The notes: generated by a model from the letters alone, not told the origin. A stretch of DNA of 64,000 bases from Streptomyces pristinaespiralis (GCF_001278075.1 NZ_CP011340.1:4526001-4590000), one strand, 5' to 3'. Counted from the first letter of the stretch, positions 16,924-25,988 are shown. Program-made: numbers and translations.

Positions 16924-18429
16924 ATGACGGCAACGACGACCGAGACCAGTAAGGCCCCCTCGGGCGGCCACCCGCAGCGCTGGCTGATCCTCGGCGTCAT
17001 CTGTCTCGCCCAGCTCACCGTGCTGCTCGACAACACCGTCCTGTCCGTGGCGATCCCGTCCCTCACGAGGGAGCTCCACGCCTCGACGGCCGACATCCAG
17101 TGGATGATCAACGCCTATTCGCTGGTCCAGTCGGGCCTGCTGCTCACCGCGGGCAACGCGGCGGACCGCTACGGCCGCAGGAAGATGCTGGTCGCGGGCC
17201 TGGCCCTGTTCGGCATCGGTTCGCTCGCCGCCGGACTCGCCCAGACCTCCGGACAGTTGATCGCGGCGCGAGCCGGCATGGGCGTCGGCGGGGCGCTGCT
17301 GATGACCACGACCCTCGCGGTCGTCGTGCAGGTCTTCGACGAGACCGAGCGGGTGAAGGCGATCGCCCTGTGGTCGACGGTCAGCTCGCTCGGCTTCGCG
17401 GCCGGACCGCTGATCGGCGGCGTGATGCTCGAGCACTACTGGTGGGGCGCGATCTTCCTGATCAACATCCCCGTCGCCGTGATCGGCCTGGTGGCGGTCG
17501 TCCTGCTGGTCCCGGAGTCCAAGAACCCGCAGGGCGACAGGCCCGACCTGCTCGGCGCGGTGCTGTCCACGATCGGTATGACGGCCGTCGTGTACGCGAT
17601 CATCTCGGGCCCGGACCACGGCTGGACCTCCACCCAGGTCCTGGCGTCCGCCGCCCTCGGCGCGCTCTTCCTCGGCGCGTTCGTGTTCTGGGAGCTGCGG
17701 ATCCCGTACCCGATGCTCGACATGCACTTCTTCCGTAACCAGCGCTTCATCGGCGCGGTCGCCGGCGCCATCCTGGTGGCGTTCGGCATGACCGGTTCGC
17801 TCTTCCTGCTGACCCAGCACCTCCAGTTCGTGCTGGGGTACGGGGCGCTGGACGCCGGTCTCCGCACGGCTCCGCTGGCGCTGACGGTCGTCGCGCTCAA
17901 CCTGACGGGCATGGGCGCCCGGCTGCTGCGGATCTTCGGGACGCCGGTCACCATCGCCGTCGGCATGGCCCTGGTCTCCGGTGGCCTCGCGGCCATCGCC
18001 GTCCTCGGGGCCGGCGGCTACAACGGGATGCTGCTCGGCCTGGTCGTCATGGGCGCCGGCGTGGCGCTGTCCATGCCCGCGATGGCCAACGCGATCATGA
18101 GCGCCATCCCGCCGGAGAAGGCGGGCGTGGGCGCCGGCATCAACGGCACCCTCGCCGAGTTCGGCAACGGCCTCGGCGTCGCCGTCCTGGGCGCGGTGCT
18201 CAACTCCCGCTTCGCCGCTCTCGTACCCGCGGCCGTCGGAGCGACCTCGCTGCCCGCCGCCCTGGCGGCGGCGGACGACGCCGGTGAGCGTGCCCGGATC
18301 TCGGATGCGTTCGCCTCCGGACTGGAGACGAGTCAGCTGGTGGGCGCGGTGGCGGTGCTGGCCGGCGGTCTGCTGGCCGCGCTGCTGCTGCGGCGGGCCG
18401 AGCGGGCGGACCCTCCGGCGAAGGCCTGA
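16924..18429 (+). CDS. MFS drug-efflux transporter (DHA2/EmrB-QacA type)
   Basis: A 501-residue inner-membrane exporter with about 14 hydrophobic helices. Family signatures are present: QLTVLLDNTVLSVAIPSL in helix 1 (with the acidic D1-type residue), ADRYGRRK in loop 2-3 (motif A), and GFAAGPLIGG in helix 5 (antiporter motif C). It probably expels a small hydrophobic compound using the proton gradient. ATG 16924 has AAGGAG in front. A perfect inverted repeat overlaps the leader, and a TetR gene follows after a terminator, so repressor-controlled, ligand-induced expression is likely. Confidence 0.93.
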   Translation: MTATTTETSKAPSGGHPQRWLILGVICLAQLTVLLDNTVLSVAIPSLTRELHASTADIQWMINAYSLVQSGLLLTAGNAADRYGRRKMLVAGLALFGIGSLAAGLAQTSGQLIAARAGMGVGGALLMTTTLAVVVQVFDETERVKAIALWSTVSSLGFAAGPLIGGVMLEHYWWGAIFLINIPVAVIGLVAVVLLVPESKNPQGDRPDLLGAVLSTIGMTAVVYAIISGPDHGWTSTQVLASAALGALFLGAFVFWELRIPYPMLDMHFFRNQRFIGAVAGAILVAFGMTGSLFLLTQHLQFVLGYGALDAGLRTAPLALTVVALNLTGMGARLLRIFGTPVTIAVGMALVSGGLAAIAVLGAGGYNGMLLGLVVMGAGVALSMPAMANAIMSAIPPEKAGVGAGINGTLAEFGNGLGVAVLGAVLNSRFAALVPAAVGATSLPAALAAADDAGERARISDAFASGLETSQLVGAVAVLAGGLLAALLLRRAERADPPAKA

Positions 18430-18442
18430 CACCGCGAGGCGG

Positions 18443-18478
18443 CCACGGTGCTGTGCCGCAGAGGGCACAGCACCGTGG
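18443..18478 (+). terminator. Terminator after the MFS gene
   Basis: Perfect 15-bp arms (18443-18457 and 18464-18478) with a 6-nt loop, 14 nt after the stop; no T-tract. Confidence 0.85.
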
Positions 18479-18565
18479 CGGAGCATGGCGGCATAGCATC
18501 GGAGGCGGGCGGACCGGAGCGTTCCGGCACCGCCCGTCCGGCCGGAAGAACCGAGAGGGTGTGCG

Positions 18566-19336
18566 ATGGCGAGTACGACCGACCGCACGAAGAGCCCCGC
18601 ACGGACCAGTGTCTGGCTGGAGGGCAAGGCGGCTGACCGCGGGCGCAGGTCGGCCCAGCCGGCCGGACTGGACCGCGACAAGATCATCGATGCCACGGTC
18701 CGGCTCCTGGACGCCGAGGGCGCGGCCCGGTTCTCCATGCGGAAGCTGGCCGCAGAGCTGAATGTCACCGCGATGTCGGTCTACTGGTACGTCGACACCA
18801 AGGACGACCTGCTGGAGCTGGCCCTCGACGCGGTCTTCGGAACCGTGGCGCTGCCCGACACGGACGCGGGCGACTGGCGCGAGCAGCTGCGCGCCCTGGC
18901 CGCCGGGTACCGGGCGCTGCTGGTCCGGCATCCGTGGGTGTCGCCGCTGATCGGGACGTACCTGAACATCGGCCCGCACTCGATGGCCTTCTCGCAGGCT
19001 GCCCAGAAGATCGTCCGCAACACCGGCCTGCCGCCCCACGGGCAGATGGGAGGCATCTCCGCGGTCTTCCAGTTCGTCTACGGGTTCGGCACCATCGAGG
19101 GCCACTTCATCGAGCGCTGCGCGGAGGCCGGGCTCAACCAGGACGAGTACTTCCGCGAGGCCATGGGGACGATCCGCGAACGGCCGCAGTACCGCGAGAC
19201 GTTCGCCCAGTCCGACGAGCTGATGGAGGCGCGCGGTGGCGACACCGTGGAGGAGATGCGGGAGCGTGACTTCGGATTCGCGCTCGATCTCCTGATCGCG
19301 GGTATCGAAGCGATGGTGGAGCGCTCGAAGGCGTAG
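18566..19336 (+). CDS. TetR-family transcriptional regulator
   Basis: A 256-residue repressor. The helix-turn-helix occupies about residues 38-85, with the FSMRKLAAELNVTAMSVYWY segment typical of the TetR subgroup that has a TetR_C-like ligand domain. The rest is helical. ATG 18566 follows GAGAGGG. It lies on the same strand as the MFS exporter but behind a terminator, so it has its own promoter. By family precedent it should repress the exporter through the 14-bp inverted repeat at 16877-16914. No comparable palindrome is evident before its own start. Confidence 0.92.
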   Translation: MASTTDRTKSPARTSVWLEGKAADRGRRSAQPAGLDRDKIIDATVRLLDAEGAARFSMRKLAAELNVTAMSVYWYVDTKDDLLELALDAVFGTVALPDTDAGDWREQLRALAAGYRALLVRHPWVSPLIGTYLNIGPHSMAFSQAAQKIVRNTGLPPHGQMGGISAVFQFVYGFGTIEGHFIERCAEAGLNQDEYFREAMGTIRERPQYRETFAQSDELMEARGGDTVEEMRERDFGFALDLLIAGIEAMVERSKA

Positions 19337-19424
19337 CCCGCCCGGCCCGGAACACGCCCGCCGACGGCGGCGGACCGTACGGACCGGCCGGTGCCTCGGG
19401 CCGGCCGGTCCGCCCGGGAGCCGG

Positions 19425-19892
19425 TCAGTCCTCGGCGAGCCGCGCCGGGAAGCCGCCCGTGGCGATCGGACCCCACCGTTCCGGCGTGACGCGGATGATC
19501 GACTTGCCCTGCTTCCGCATCGCCTCGCGGTACTCGTCCCAGTCCGGGTGCTCACCGGAGATGTTGCGGAAGTACTCGACGAGCGGCTCCACCGACTCGG
19601 GAGCGTCCAGCACCTCCGCGGTGCCGTCGACCTGCACCCACGGACCGTTCCAGTCGTCCGACAGGACGATCACACTGACGCGCGCGTCCCGCTTGGCGTT
19701 GCGCGTCTTCGCCCGCTCCGGATAGGTCGAGACGACGATCCGCCCCGAGTCGTCCACCCCGCAGGTGAGCGGCGAGCCCTGAGGGGAGCCGTCCGCGCGG
19801 CGCGTCAGCAGGATCGCCCGGTGCCGGGGCCGTACGAAGTCCAGCAACTGCTCGAGTTCCACCGTGGTGTTGGTGGCGGTCTGTCGTGCCAT
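19425..19892 (-). CDS. PPOX-class F420-dependent oxidoreductase family protein
   Basis: A 155-residue split-barrel protein of the pyridoxamine-phosphate-oxidase-like (PPOX) superfamily, probably using F420 or a flavin. The barrel strands RHRAILLTRRADGSPQGSPL and RIVVSTYPERAKTRNAKRD match the cofactor-phosphate-binding region of the family. ATG 19892 is preferred over GTG 19901 because AAGGTG is correctly spaced. It is the last gene of a MarR-MFS-YceI operon, 10 nt after the YceI stop, so it may chemically modify the molecule handled by those proteins. The substrate is unknown. Confidence 0.85.
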   Translation of the reverse strand: MARQTATNTTVELEQLLDFVRPRHRAILLTRRADGSPQGSPLTCGVDDSGRIVVSTYPERAKTRNAKRDARVSVIVLSDDWNGPWVQVDGTAEVLDAPESVEPLVEYFRNISGEHPDWDEYREAMRKQGKSIIRVTPERWGPIATGGFPARLAED

Positions 19893-19902
19893 GGCCGGCA
19901 CC

Positions 19903-20721
19903 TTACGGGAGTTCGCCGCCCTGGACGGCCTGGATGTCCAGCTCCACCTTCAGCGTCGTCCCGATGGCGGAGATGCCGGTCTGCACCACCTGGTTGTAGT
20001 GCATGGCGAAGTCGTCCCGGTGCAGCTCCGCCGTGGCGCGGAAGGCGGCGCGCACCCCGCCCCACGGGTCGGGGCCGGTGCCCAGGTAGCTCAGGTCGAG
20101 GTCGACCTCGCGGACGACGCCGTGCAGCGACAGCTCGCCCCGCACCGTCCAGCGGTCGGGCCCGGCCGGAAGCAGGGCGGTGGACCGGTAGGTGATGTCG
20201 GGGAAGCGCTCGGCGTCCAGGAAGTCCGGCGACCGCAGGTGCTTGTCCCGCAGCCCGTTGCCCGTGTCGATCGACCCGGCGGAGATCACCGCGTCGACCC
20301 GGGAACCCTCCACGTCCTCCGCGATCTCGATCCGGCCGCCGAACTCGGTGAAGCGACCGCGCACGCTGGAGATCCCGAGGTGCTGTGCCGTGGCGCCCAC
20401 CGACGAGTGCGCCGGGTCGAGCGACCAGGTGCCGGGCGGAGGAAGCTCCGTCCCGCCCTGACGGGACAGCACCACCGTGCCGGCGTCCACCCGTCCGCTC
20501 GCCGTGACCAGCGCGGTCGACGCGGCCGGCGCGTAGCCGAGGGCCGTCACGATCACCGTGTACGGCCCGGCCGGCAGGCCGGTCGTGTCGCTCACCGTGC
20601 CGTCCGCGCCTGCCTGCGCCCGCAGCACCTGGGTGCCGGTCATGTCCGTCACGGTGACGACCGCGTGCTGGACGGCCCAGCCGTCGCGGGTCCGTACCTG
20701 TGCGCGAAGTCCCATGCCCAT
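19903..20721 (-). CDS. YceI-family lipid-binding protein with N-terminal carboxypeptidase-regulatory-like domain
   Basis: A 272-residue protein of two beta domains. Residues 4-85 form a transthyretin-like (CarboxypepD_reg) fold, with the AGPYTVIVTALGYAP motif. Residues 95-268 are YceI, a lipocalin-like barrel that binds isoprenoid or fatty chains, with motifs WSLDPAHSSVG and MHYNQVVQTG. No signal peptide is visible, unlike periplasmic YceI of E. coli, so it is probably cytoplasmic. The same accessory domain occurs three times at the C-terminus of the exporter encoded just upstream, hinting at physical partnership. ATG 20721 has a weak ribosome-binding site. Confidence 0.88.
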   Translation of the reverse strand: MGMGLRAQVRTRDGWAVQHAVVTVTDMTGTQVLRAQAGADGTVSDTTGLPAGPYTVIVTALGYAPAASTALVTASGRVDAGTVVLSRQGGTELPPPGTWSLDPAHSSVGATAQHLGISSVRGRFTEFGGRIEIAEDVEGSRVDAVISAGSIDTGNGLRDKHLRSPDFLDAERFPDITYRSTALLPAGPDRWTVRGELSLHGVVREVDLDLSYLGTGPDPWGGVRAAFRATAELHRDDFAMHYNQVVQTGISAIGTTLKVELDIQAVQGGELP

Positions 20722-20883
20722 CGATCCCGTTTCTGTGTCCGGCCCTCACGGGCCGTAGGAAGTGTTCGGGCCCCGGGCGGGGCGACCGGCCGTCCCCTGC
20801 CTGCCGCCCCGTCCCGGGGCCCGTCTCCGCCGGGCGGGCGGCCCGTCTCCGCTTGGAACGAGGCGCCCGGTCCCGGAGGTCCG

Positions 20884-23355
20884 TTACTCGCCCGGGTGGG
20901 CGAGTTCGATGTCGTGACCGTCGACGCCACGACCGGTCACGGTCAACTGGCCCGCGACCGGCGGGTATCCGGTCGCGATGACCGAGTACTCGCCCGCGTC
21001 CAGGTCGGCGAAGGCGTACGCCCCGTCGTCGCCGGTGGTCGCCGTGGCGACCACGTTCCCCGCGGCGTCCACGAGGGTCACCCGGGCGTCGGCCAGCGGC
21101 AGGCCCGCGGCCCCGCGGACCACACCCCGGACCACGGCGCCGTACCGGAGCGCCGCCTCGATCCGGGTCACGCCCTGGCCGCCGATCTCCACGGGCAGCG
21201 CGAGCGGCCGGTAGCCGGGCGCGTTCACCGCGACCGTCACCGCGCCCGGCACGAGCTCGGCGAAGGCGAACTCGCCCTGGGCCGTGCTCGTCCCGGTGGC
21301 GAGCACGTCACCGCGCACGTCCGTGACGACGACCATGGCGCCTTCGACGGGACTGCCGCCTTCGGCCGCCCGCACCACTCCGCCGAGACCGCTCGTCCCG
21401 GCGAGGAGGATGTCGTACACCAGCGGCTCGTCCGCGACGTTCACCGTGGAGGCCTGCGGCTGGAAGCCGTCGGCCGAGGCGATCAGCACGTACGACCCGG
21501 CGCCCGGCGCGTCCAGCGTGTAGCTGCCGTCCCCCTGGGCGACGGAGCGGCCGAGCTGCCGGCCGGCCGGCGAGATCAGCGTGACGGCGGCCCTGGGCAC
21601 CGCGGCGCCCTCGGAACCGCGCACCACACCGCGTACCGCGACACCGGAGGCGGCGGGGGCGACCGGCTCGGTCGCGACGGCCTGCGCCGGGGCGGGGGCG
21701 GTGGCGACGGCGAGCGCCTCCGGGGCTTCGGAGCCGGCGACGGCGTCCTCGGTCTCCTTCGCGGCGGCGTCCGACGAGCTGCTCTTCAGCGCGACCTCCT
21801 TGATGAAGAGGGTCACCAGGAAGGCGACGAGCGCGAAGGGAGCGGAGTACAGGAAGATGTCGGCGACCCCGTGCCCGTAGGCCGTCTCCATCACCGTGCG
21901 GATCGGAACCGGCAGCTTGTCCAGGTCGGGGATGCCACCGCCGCCCGTACCGCCGTGCCCCAGCGCCTGGCCCTGCGGGCCGAGTTCGGCGAGCCCGTCC
22001 TTGACGTAGTGGGTGACCCGGTTGGCCATGATCGCGCCGAGCGCGGAGACGCCGATCGCGCCGCCGAGGGACCGGAAGAAGGTGACGACCGAGCTGGCCG
22101 CGCCGAGGTCCGACGGGTCCACCTGGTTCTGGGTGCAGAGCACGAGGTTCTGCATCATCATGCCGAGACCGAGGCCCATCAGGACCATGAAGACCGCGAT
22201 GTGCCAGTACTCGGTGTCGTAGCGGATGGTGCCCAGCAGACCGAGGCCCGCCGTCACCAGGGCACCGCCTGCGACCAGCCAGGCCTTCCAGCGGCCGGTC
22301 TTGGTGATGATCTGGCCGGAGACGGTCGACGAGACGAAGAGGCCGCCGATCATCGGGATCGTCAGCACACCGGACATGGTCGGCGACTCGTCCCGCGCCA
22401 GCTGGAAGTACTGGCTGAAGAACACCGTGCCGGCGAACATCGCGACGCCGACGAAGAGCGAGGCCAGCGACGCCAGCGTGATCGTGCGGTTGCGGAACAG
22501 CCGCAGCGGGATGATCGGTTCGCTCGCCTTCGACTCCACGAGGAGGAAGAGCGCGCCGAGCACCACGGAACCGCCGACCATCGCGGCGGACTGCCACGAG
22601 ATCCAGTCGTACTTGTCGCCGGCGAAGGTCACCCACACCAGCAGCAGCGAGACGGCGGCGCTGATGAAGAACGCGCCCGACCAGTCGACCTTCACCTGGC
22701 GCTTGACCACGGGCAGCTTCAGGGTCTTCTGCAGCACGATCAGGGCGATCAGCGCGAACGGCACGCCGACGTAGAAGCACCAGCGCCAGCCCAGCCACTC
22801 GGTGTCGGTGATGACGCCGCCGAGAAGCGGGCCGCCGACGGTCGCGACTGCGAAGACGGCGCCGATGTATCCGCTGTAGCGGCCCCGCTCACGGGGGGCG
22901 ATCATCGCGGCCATCACGATCTGCGCGAGGGCGGACAGACCGCCGACGCCGATGCCCTGGACCACGCGGCAGGCGATCAGCATGCCGGAGTTCTGCGAGA
23001 GTCCGGCGACGACCGAACCCAGGACGTAGATCAGCAGCGATATCTGGACCAGCAGCTTCTTGGAGAAGAGGTCCGAGAGCTTGCCCCAGAGCGGGGTGGT
23101 CGCGGTCATCGCCAGCAGCGAGGCGGTGACGACCCAGGTATAGGCGCTCTGCCCGCCGCCGAGGTCGGTGATGATCTCCGGCAGGGCGTTGGAGACGATC
23201 GTCGACGACAGGATGGCGACGAACATGCCGAGCAGCAGCCCGGACAGCGCCTCCATGATCTGCCGATGTGTCATCGGCGCCCCGCCGTCGGAGGCGGATC
23301 CACCGCCGTGCTTGGCGTGGCCGCCCCGCACACCGGTCGGTGTGGTCGTAGCCAT
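20884..23355 (-). CDS. MFS exporter fused to three carboxypeptidase-regulatory-like domains
   Basis: An 823-residue protein with about 14 transmembrane helices of a DHA2 drug exporter (to about 510; motif A GKLSDLFSKK, motif C AVATVGGPLLGG). An Ala/Pro linker follows, then three tandem transthyretin-like repeats (about 570-640, 648-725 and 735-815), each with a G-x-Y/V-x-V-x-A-x-GY/GF-x-P pattern. The usual DHA2 exporter ends soon after the last helix, so the 250-residue tail is an added module. ATG 23355 has AAGGAAG just upstream; ATG 23373, overlapping the MarR stop (ATGA), is the alternative. It is translationally linked to MarR and followed by YceI and PPOX genes. Confidence 0.9.
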   Translation of the reverse strand: MATTTPTGVRGGHAKHGGGSASDGGAPMTHRQIMEALSGLLLGMFVAILSSTIVSNALPEIITDLGGGQSAYTWVVTASLLAMTATTPLWGKLSDLFSKKLLVQISLLIYVLGSVVAGLSQNSGMLIACRVVQGIGVGGLSALAQIVMAAMIAPRERGRYSGYIGAVFAVATVGGPLLGGVITDTEWLGWRWCFYVGVPFALIALIVLQKTLKLPVVKRQVKVDWSGAFFISAAVSLLLVWVTFAGDKYDWISWQSAAMVGGSVVLGALFLLVESKASEPIIPLRLFRNRTITLASLASLFVGVAMFAGTVFFSQYFQLARDESPTMSGVLTIPMIGGLFVSSTVSGQIITKTGRWKAWLVAGGALVTAGLGLLGTIRYDTEYWHIAVFMVLMGLGLGMMMQNLVLCTQNQVDPSDLGAASSVVTFFRSLGGAIGVSALGAIMANRVTHYVKDGLAELGPQGQALGHGGTGGGGIPDLDKLPVPIRTVMETAYGHGVADIFLYSAPFALVAFLVTLFIKEVALKSSSSDAAAKETEDAVAGSEAPEALAVATAPAPAQAVATEPVAPAASGVAVRGVVRGSEGAAVPRAAVTLISPAGRQLGRSVAQGDGSYTLDAPGAGSYVLIASADGFQPQASTVNVADEPLVYDILLAGTSGLGGVVRAAEGGSPVEGAMVVVTDVRGDVLATGTSTAQGEFAFAELVPGAVTVAVNAPGYRPLALPVEIGGQGVTRIEAALRYGAVVRGVVRGAAGLPLADARVTLVDAAGNVVATATTGDDGAYAFADLDAGEYSVIATGYPPVAGQLTVTGRGVDGHDIELAHPGE

Positions 23356-23369
23356 GAACTTCCTTTTCG

Positions 23370-23825
23370 TCATACGGGTGTACGGGTGGCGTGGGCCCGG
23401 CAGTCCCCGACGGATTCGCGGAGGCGGGCCAGCATCGCGTTCAGCTGTCCGACTTCTTCGTCGGACCAGTCCTTGAGGTAGTGGGCGAACATGTCCGTGC
23501 TGCGGCGGCCGAGGTCGTCGAGCAGGTCCTTGCCCGCCGGGGTGAGCCGCAGGATGCGGGACCGCCGGTCATCGGGGTCGGGCGACCGCTCCAGCCAGCC
23601 GCGCTCCACCACATGGGCCACATGCCGGCTGGTGACGGACATGTCGACGGCCATCAGCTCGGCGAGGCGGCCCATCCGCATCTCTCCGTGACGGCCGATC
23701 AGCGACAGCACCGCGGCGGACCCGGAGGGGCACTCGGCGGGCAGGATCCGCGAGACGCTCCGTTTCACGGCCCCGATGGCACCTATCTGCCGGGCCAGCT
23801 CCTCGTACTGACTCCGCTCGGCCAA
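23370..23825 (-). CDS. MarR-family transcriptional regulator
   Basis: A 151-residue winged-helix regulator; the recognition region is MGRLAELMAVDMSVTSRHV and the wing ERSPDPDDRRSR. TTG 23825 is chosen because GGGAGGGG lies immediately upstream; the open frame continues to 23885 but would run across the operator. Two TTGC-N5-GCAA palindromes precede it, matching autoregulation. It controls the downstream exporter operon, with which it overlaps or nearly overlaps. The inducer is probably the exported compound (inference from the family). Confidence 0.92.
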   Translation of the reverse strand: MAERSQYEELARQIGAIGAVKRSVSRILPAECPSGSAAVLSLIGRHGEMRMGRLAELMAVDMSVTSRHVAHVVERGWLERSPDPDDRRSRILRLTPAGKDLLDDLGRRSTDMFAHYLKDWSDEEVGQLNAMLARLRESVGDCRAHATRTPV

Positions 23826-23843
23826 GGCCCCTCCCACTTTTCG

Positions 23844-23885
23844 TTGCTTAGGGCAACGATAGAAGCCGTTGGTTGCTACAGGCAA
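23844..23885. promoter_or_regulatory. Twin MarR operators (TTGC-N5-GCAA)
   Basis: TTGCTTAGGGCAA (23844-23856) and TTGCTACAGGCAA (23873-23885) are spaced 29 bp centre to centre, near three helical turns, so both dimers would bind one DNA face. They lie 19-60 bp before the MarR start. Confidence 0.75.
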
Positions 23886-24026
23886 ATGAAAACGGGCCGG
23901 AATGGGTAAAGGAACCCAAAAGGCTTTGCATGTGCGGAGTCATGGGCCGGTCATGTGCCGCTCGGAGCCCTCCGGCCGCCCGCCCGGGGTTGGGGCCGTC
24001 GACGCCGTTCGCTAGGGTCCTGCCCC

Positions 24027-24248
24027 ATGGCACACAACCCCCATGCTCCCCAAGGCCAGGGCCCCGAGGGCAACTACGACCCCGCGGGCAGCACCCAGAT
24101 GTTCCGCGCCTTCGTCGACGAAGGCGCCCCCCAGGGCCGTGCGGCGGCCACGCCCGCGGCGACGTCCTCCTCGCGCGTCGGCCTCATCGCCGGCGTCGTC
24201 GCGGTGGTGGTCATCCTCGGCGCGGTCGCCTGGCTCGCGCTCGGTTAG
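24027..24248 (+). CDS. Small single-span membrane protein
   Basis: A 73-residue protein: a polar Gly/Pro/Ala-rich N-terminus followed by one C-terminal transmembrane helix (about 50-72, rich in Val/Ala/Ile), giving a tail-anchored-like layout. ATG 24027 is preceded by TAGGGT 8 nt upstream, a probable -10 box, suggesting a leaderless transcript. It converges on the lipoprotein gene with only 25 nt between stops. No family function is known to me. Confidence 0.75.
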   Translation: MAHNPHAPQGQGPEGNYDPAGSTQMFRAFVDEGAPQGRAAATPAATSSSRVGLIAGVVAVVVILGAVAWLALG

Positions 24249-24273
24249 GCCTGTCCGGGCCGGTCAGGCCCGG

Positions 24274-25044
24274 TCACTTCCATGTCGCGGTGACGTCCTG
24301 GGTCTCGATGTGCATGCCCAGGGGCACCCGCCAGGCGTCCACGCAGACCGTGTACGCCTGCTTCCGCACGGCTCCGGGCCCGATCGGCGCGGGCAGCGCC
24401 TGGCGGGACTCGCGCGTGGCCCAGTCGACGCCGAGCGCGCCGATGATGTGCGTGGCGAACGTGACGGTGCCGGACACGGCCGGGGTGCCGCCGGTGTTGC
24501 GGAACTCCACGGTGACCTTCTCGCACCAGCGCCGGTCGAGGGCCTCGCGGACGGGCTCGCCGACCTGAAGCACGGCTGGGCCCGTGGGGCCTGTGGGGCC
24601 CGGCTCCGGGCCGGAGGGGGACGGCGCCGGCGTGGACGGTCCCGGGGCCGGTGAGGCGCCGGGAGTGCCGCCGGGACCCGGGGTCTGCTGCGGTCCGCCG
24701 CTCCCGGAGGGGCCGGCGCCGCTCGTGCCGCCTGTGCCGCTCGCGGGTGTGCGGCCAGGACCGCCGCGCGTGTGATCGTCGCCCGCCGGGCCGTTGGCCG
24801 GCCCGGCGGTGCCCGGCCGAGGCGCCTTGCCCGCGGTCCCGTCGTCGGCGTGTCCTTCGCTCGTGTCCAGCGGTGCGAGCGAGACCGTGCCCTTCGGCGG
24901 CACGGCAGCGGTCGGCGCGCGGTCCGCTCCCGGTCCGGCGGCGCCGAGCGCCACGTCACCTTCGCCGCTGCCGCCGCACGCGGTCAGCGCTCCGCAGAGG
25001 CAGAGCGCCGACGCCACGATTCCTGGACCGGTTCGCCGTCGCAT
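24274..25044 (-). CDS. Putative lipoprotein with Gly/Pro-rich linker
   Basis: A 256-residue exported lipoprotein: the signal peptide ends in lipobox Leu-Thr-Ala-Cys at about residue 23. Residues about 50-165 are a Gly/Pro/Ala/Thr-rich low-complexity linker suited to spanning the cell wall. A compact C-terminal beta domain (about 165-256) contains two Cys, at EKVTVEF-adjacent WCEK and at VCVDAW. ATG 25044 is the natural start. The function is unknown; the layout suggests a wall-spanning binding protein. Confidence 0.8.
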   Translation of the reverse strand: MRRRTGPGIVASALCLCGALTACGGSGEGDVALGAAGPGADRAPTAAVPPKGTVSLAPLDTSEGHADDGTAGKAPRPGTAGPANGPAGDDHTRGGPGRTPASGTGGTSGAGPSGSGGPQQTPGPGGTPGASPAPGPSTPAPSPSGPEPGPTGPTGPAVLQVGEPVREALDRRWCEKVTVEFRNTGGTPAVSGTVTFATHIIGALGVDWATRESRQALPAPIGPGAVRKQAYTVCVDAWRVPLGMHIETQDVTATWK

Positions 25045-25130
25045 CGCGCCAGTGTGACTGACGACCCGTCAGGAAGGAACCTTACGGAAGGCACTTCGGG
25101 ACGGGCCTCGAGCGGACGGAGCCCGGATCG

Positions 25131-25988
25131 TCAGTCCGCGATCAGCCCCTCCCGCAGCTGCGCGAGTGTGCGGGTCAGCAGGCGCGAGACATGCATCTGC
25201 GAGATGCCGACCTCCTCGCCGATCTGCGACTGGGTCATGTTGGCGAAGAAGCGGAGCATGATGATCTGTCGCTCACGGGGCGGCAGTTTGGCGAGCAGCG
25301 GCTTGAGGGACTCGCGGTACTCCACGCCTTCCAGCGCCGAGTCCTCGTAGCCGAGGCGGTCCGCGAGCGAGCCCTCGCCGCCGTCGTCCTCCGGTGAGGG
25401 CGAGTCGAGCGACGAGGCCGTGTAGGCGTTGCCCACGGCGAGGCCGTCGACCACGTCCTCCTCCGACACCCCGAGCACCGCGGCCAGTTCGGGAACGGTC
25501 GGGGAGCGGTCGAGCTTCTGGGCGAGCTCGTCGCTCGCCTTGGTGAGTGCGAGACGCAGCTCCTGGAGCCGGCGCGGAACCCGAACCGACCACGAGGTGT
25601 CACGGAAGAAGCGCTTGATCTCCCCGACGACCGTCGGCATCGCGAAGGTAGGGAACTCCACGCCCCGTTCGCAGTCGAAGCGGTCGATCGCCTTGATCAG
25701 GCCGATGGTGCCGACCTGGACGATGTCCTCCATCGGTTCGTTGCGGCTGCGGAACCGCGCAGCGGCGTACCGGACGAGGGGGAGGTTGAGCTCGATGAGG
25801 GTGTCGCGCACGTAGGTGCGCTCCGGGCTGTCGTCGGCCGCGCCCTCGCTGTCCAGGGCGCGGAGCCGCAGGAACAGGGAGCGGGACAGAGTGCGGGTGT
25901 CGATGGCTTCCGAGCTGCCGGGCACGACGGGTGCGGGCGCGCTTGGAGCGCGAGTGAGCACCTTCGAGCTGCCCTGTTCTACGGACAT
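25131..25988 (-). CDS. sigN: SigF/SigB-family RNA polymerase sigma factor SigN
   Basis: A 285-residue group 3 sigma factor. Region 2 (about 65-135) contains [23 protein letters not shown] and the -10-recognition segment [19 protein letters not shown]; region 3 spans about 140-215 and region 4 about 225-283 ([21 protein letters not shown]). ATG 25988 follows AAGGGGG. It sits directly downstream of a second, closely related sigma gene on the same strand, the arrangement of sigN and sigF in S. coelicolor. I assign sigN by order and divergence. SigN acts in aerial hyphae. An upstream repeat is shared with sigF. Confidence 0.85.
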   Translation of the reverse strand: MSVEQGSSKVLTRAPSAPAPVVPGSSEAIDTRTLSRSLFLRLRALDSEGAADDSPERTYVRDTLIELNLPLVRYAAARFRSRNEPMEDIVQVGTIGLIKAIDRFDCERGVEFPTFAMPTVVGEIKRFFRDTSWSVRVPRRLQELRLALTKASDELAQKLDRSPTVPELAAVLGVSEEDVVDGLAVGNAYTASSLDSPSPEDDGGEGSLADRLGYEDSALEGVEYRESLKPLLAKLPPRERQIIMLRFFANMTQSQIGEEVGISQMHVSRLLTRTLAQLREGLIAD

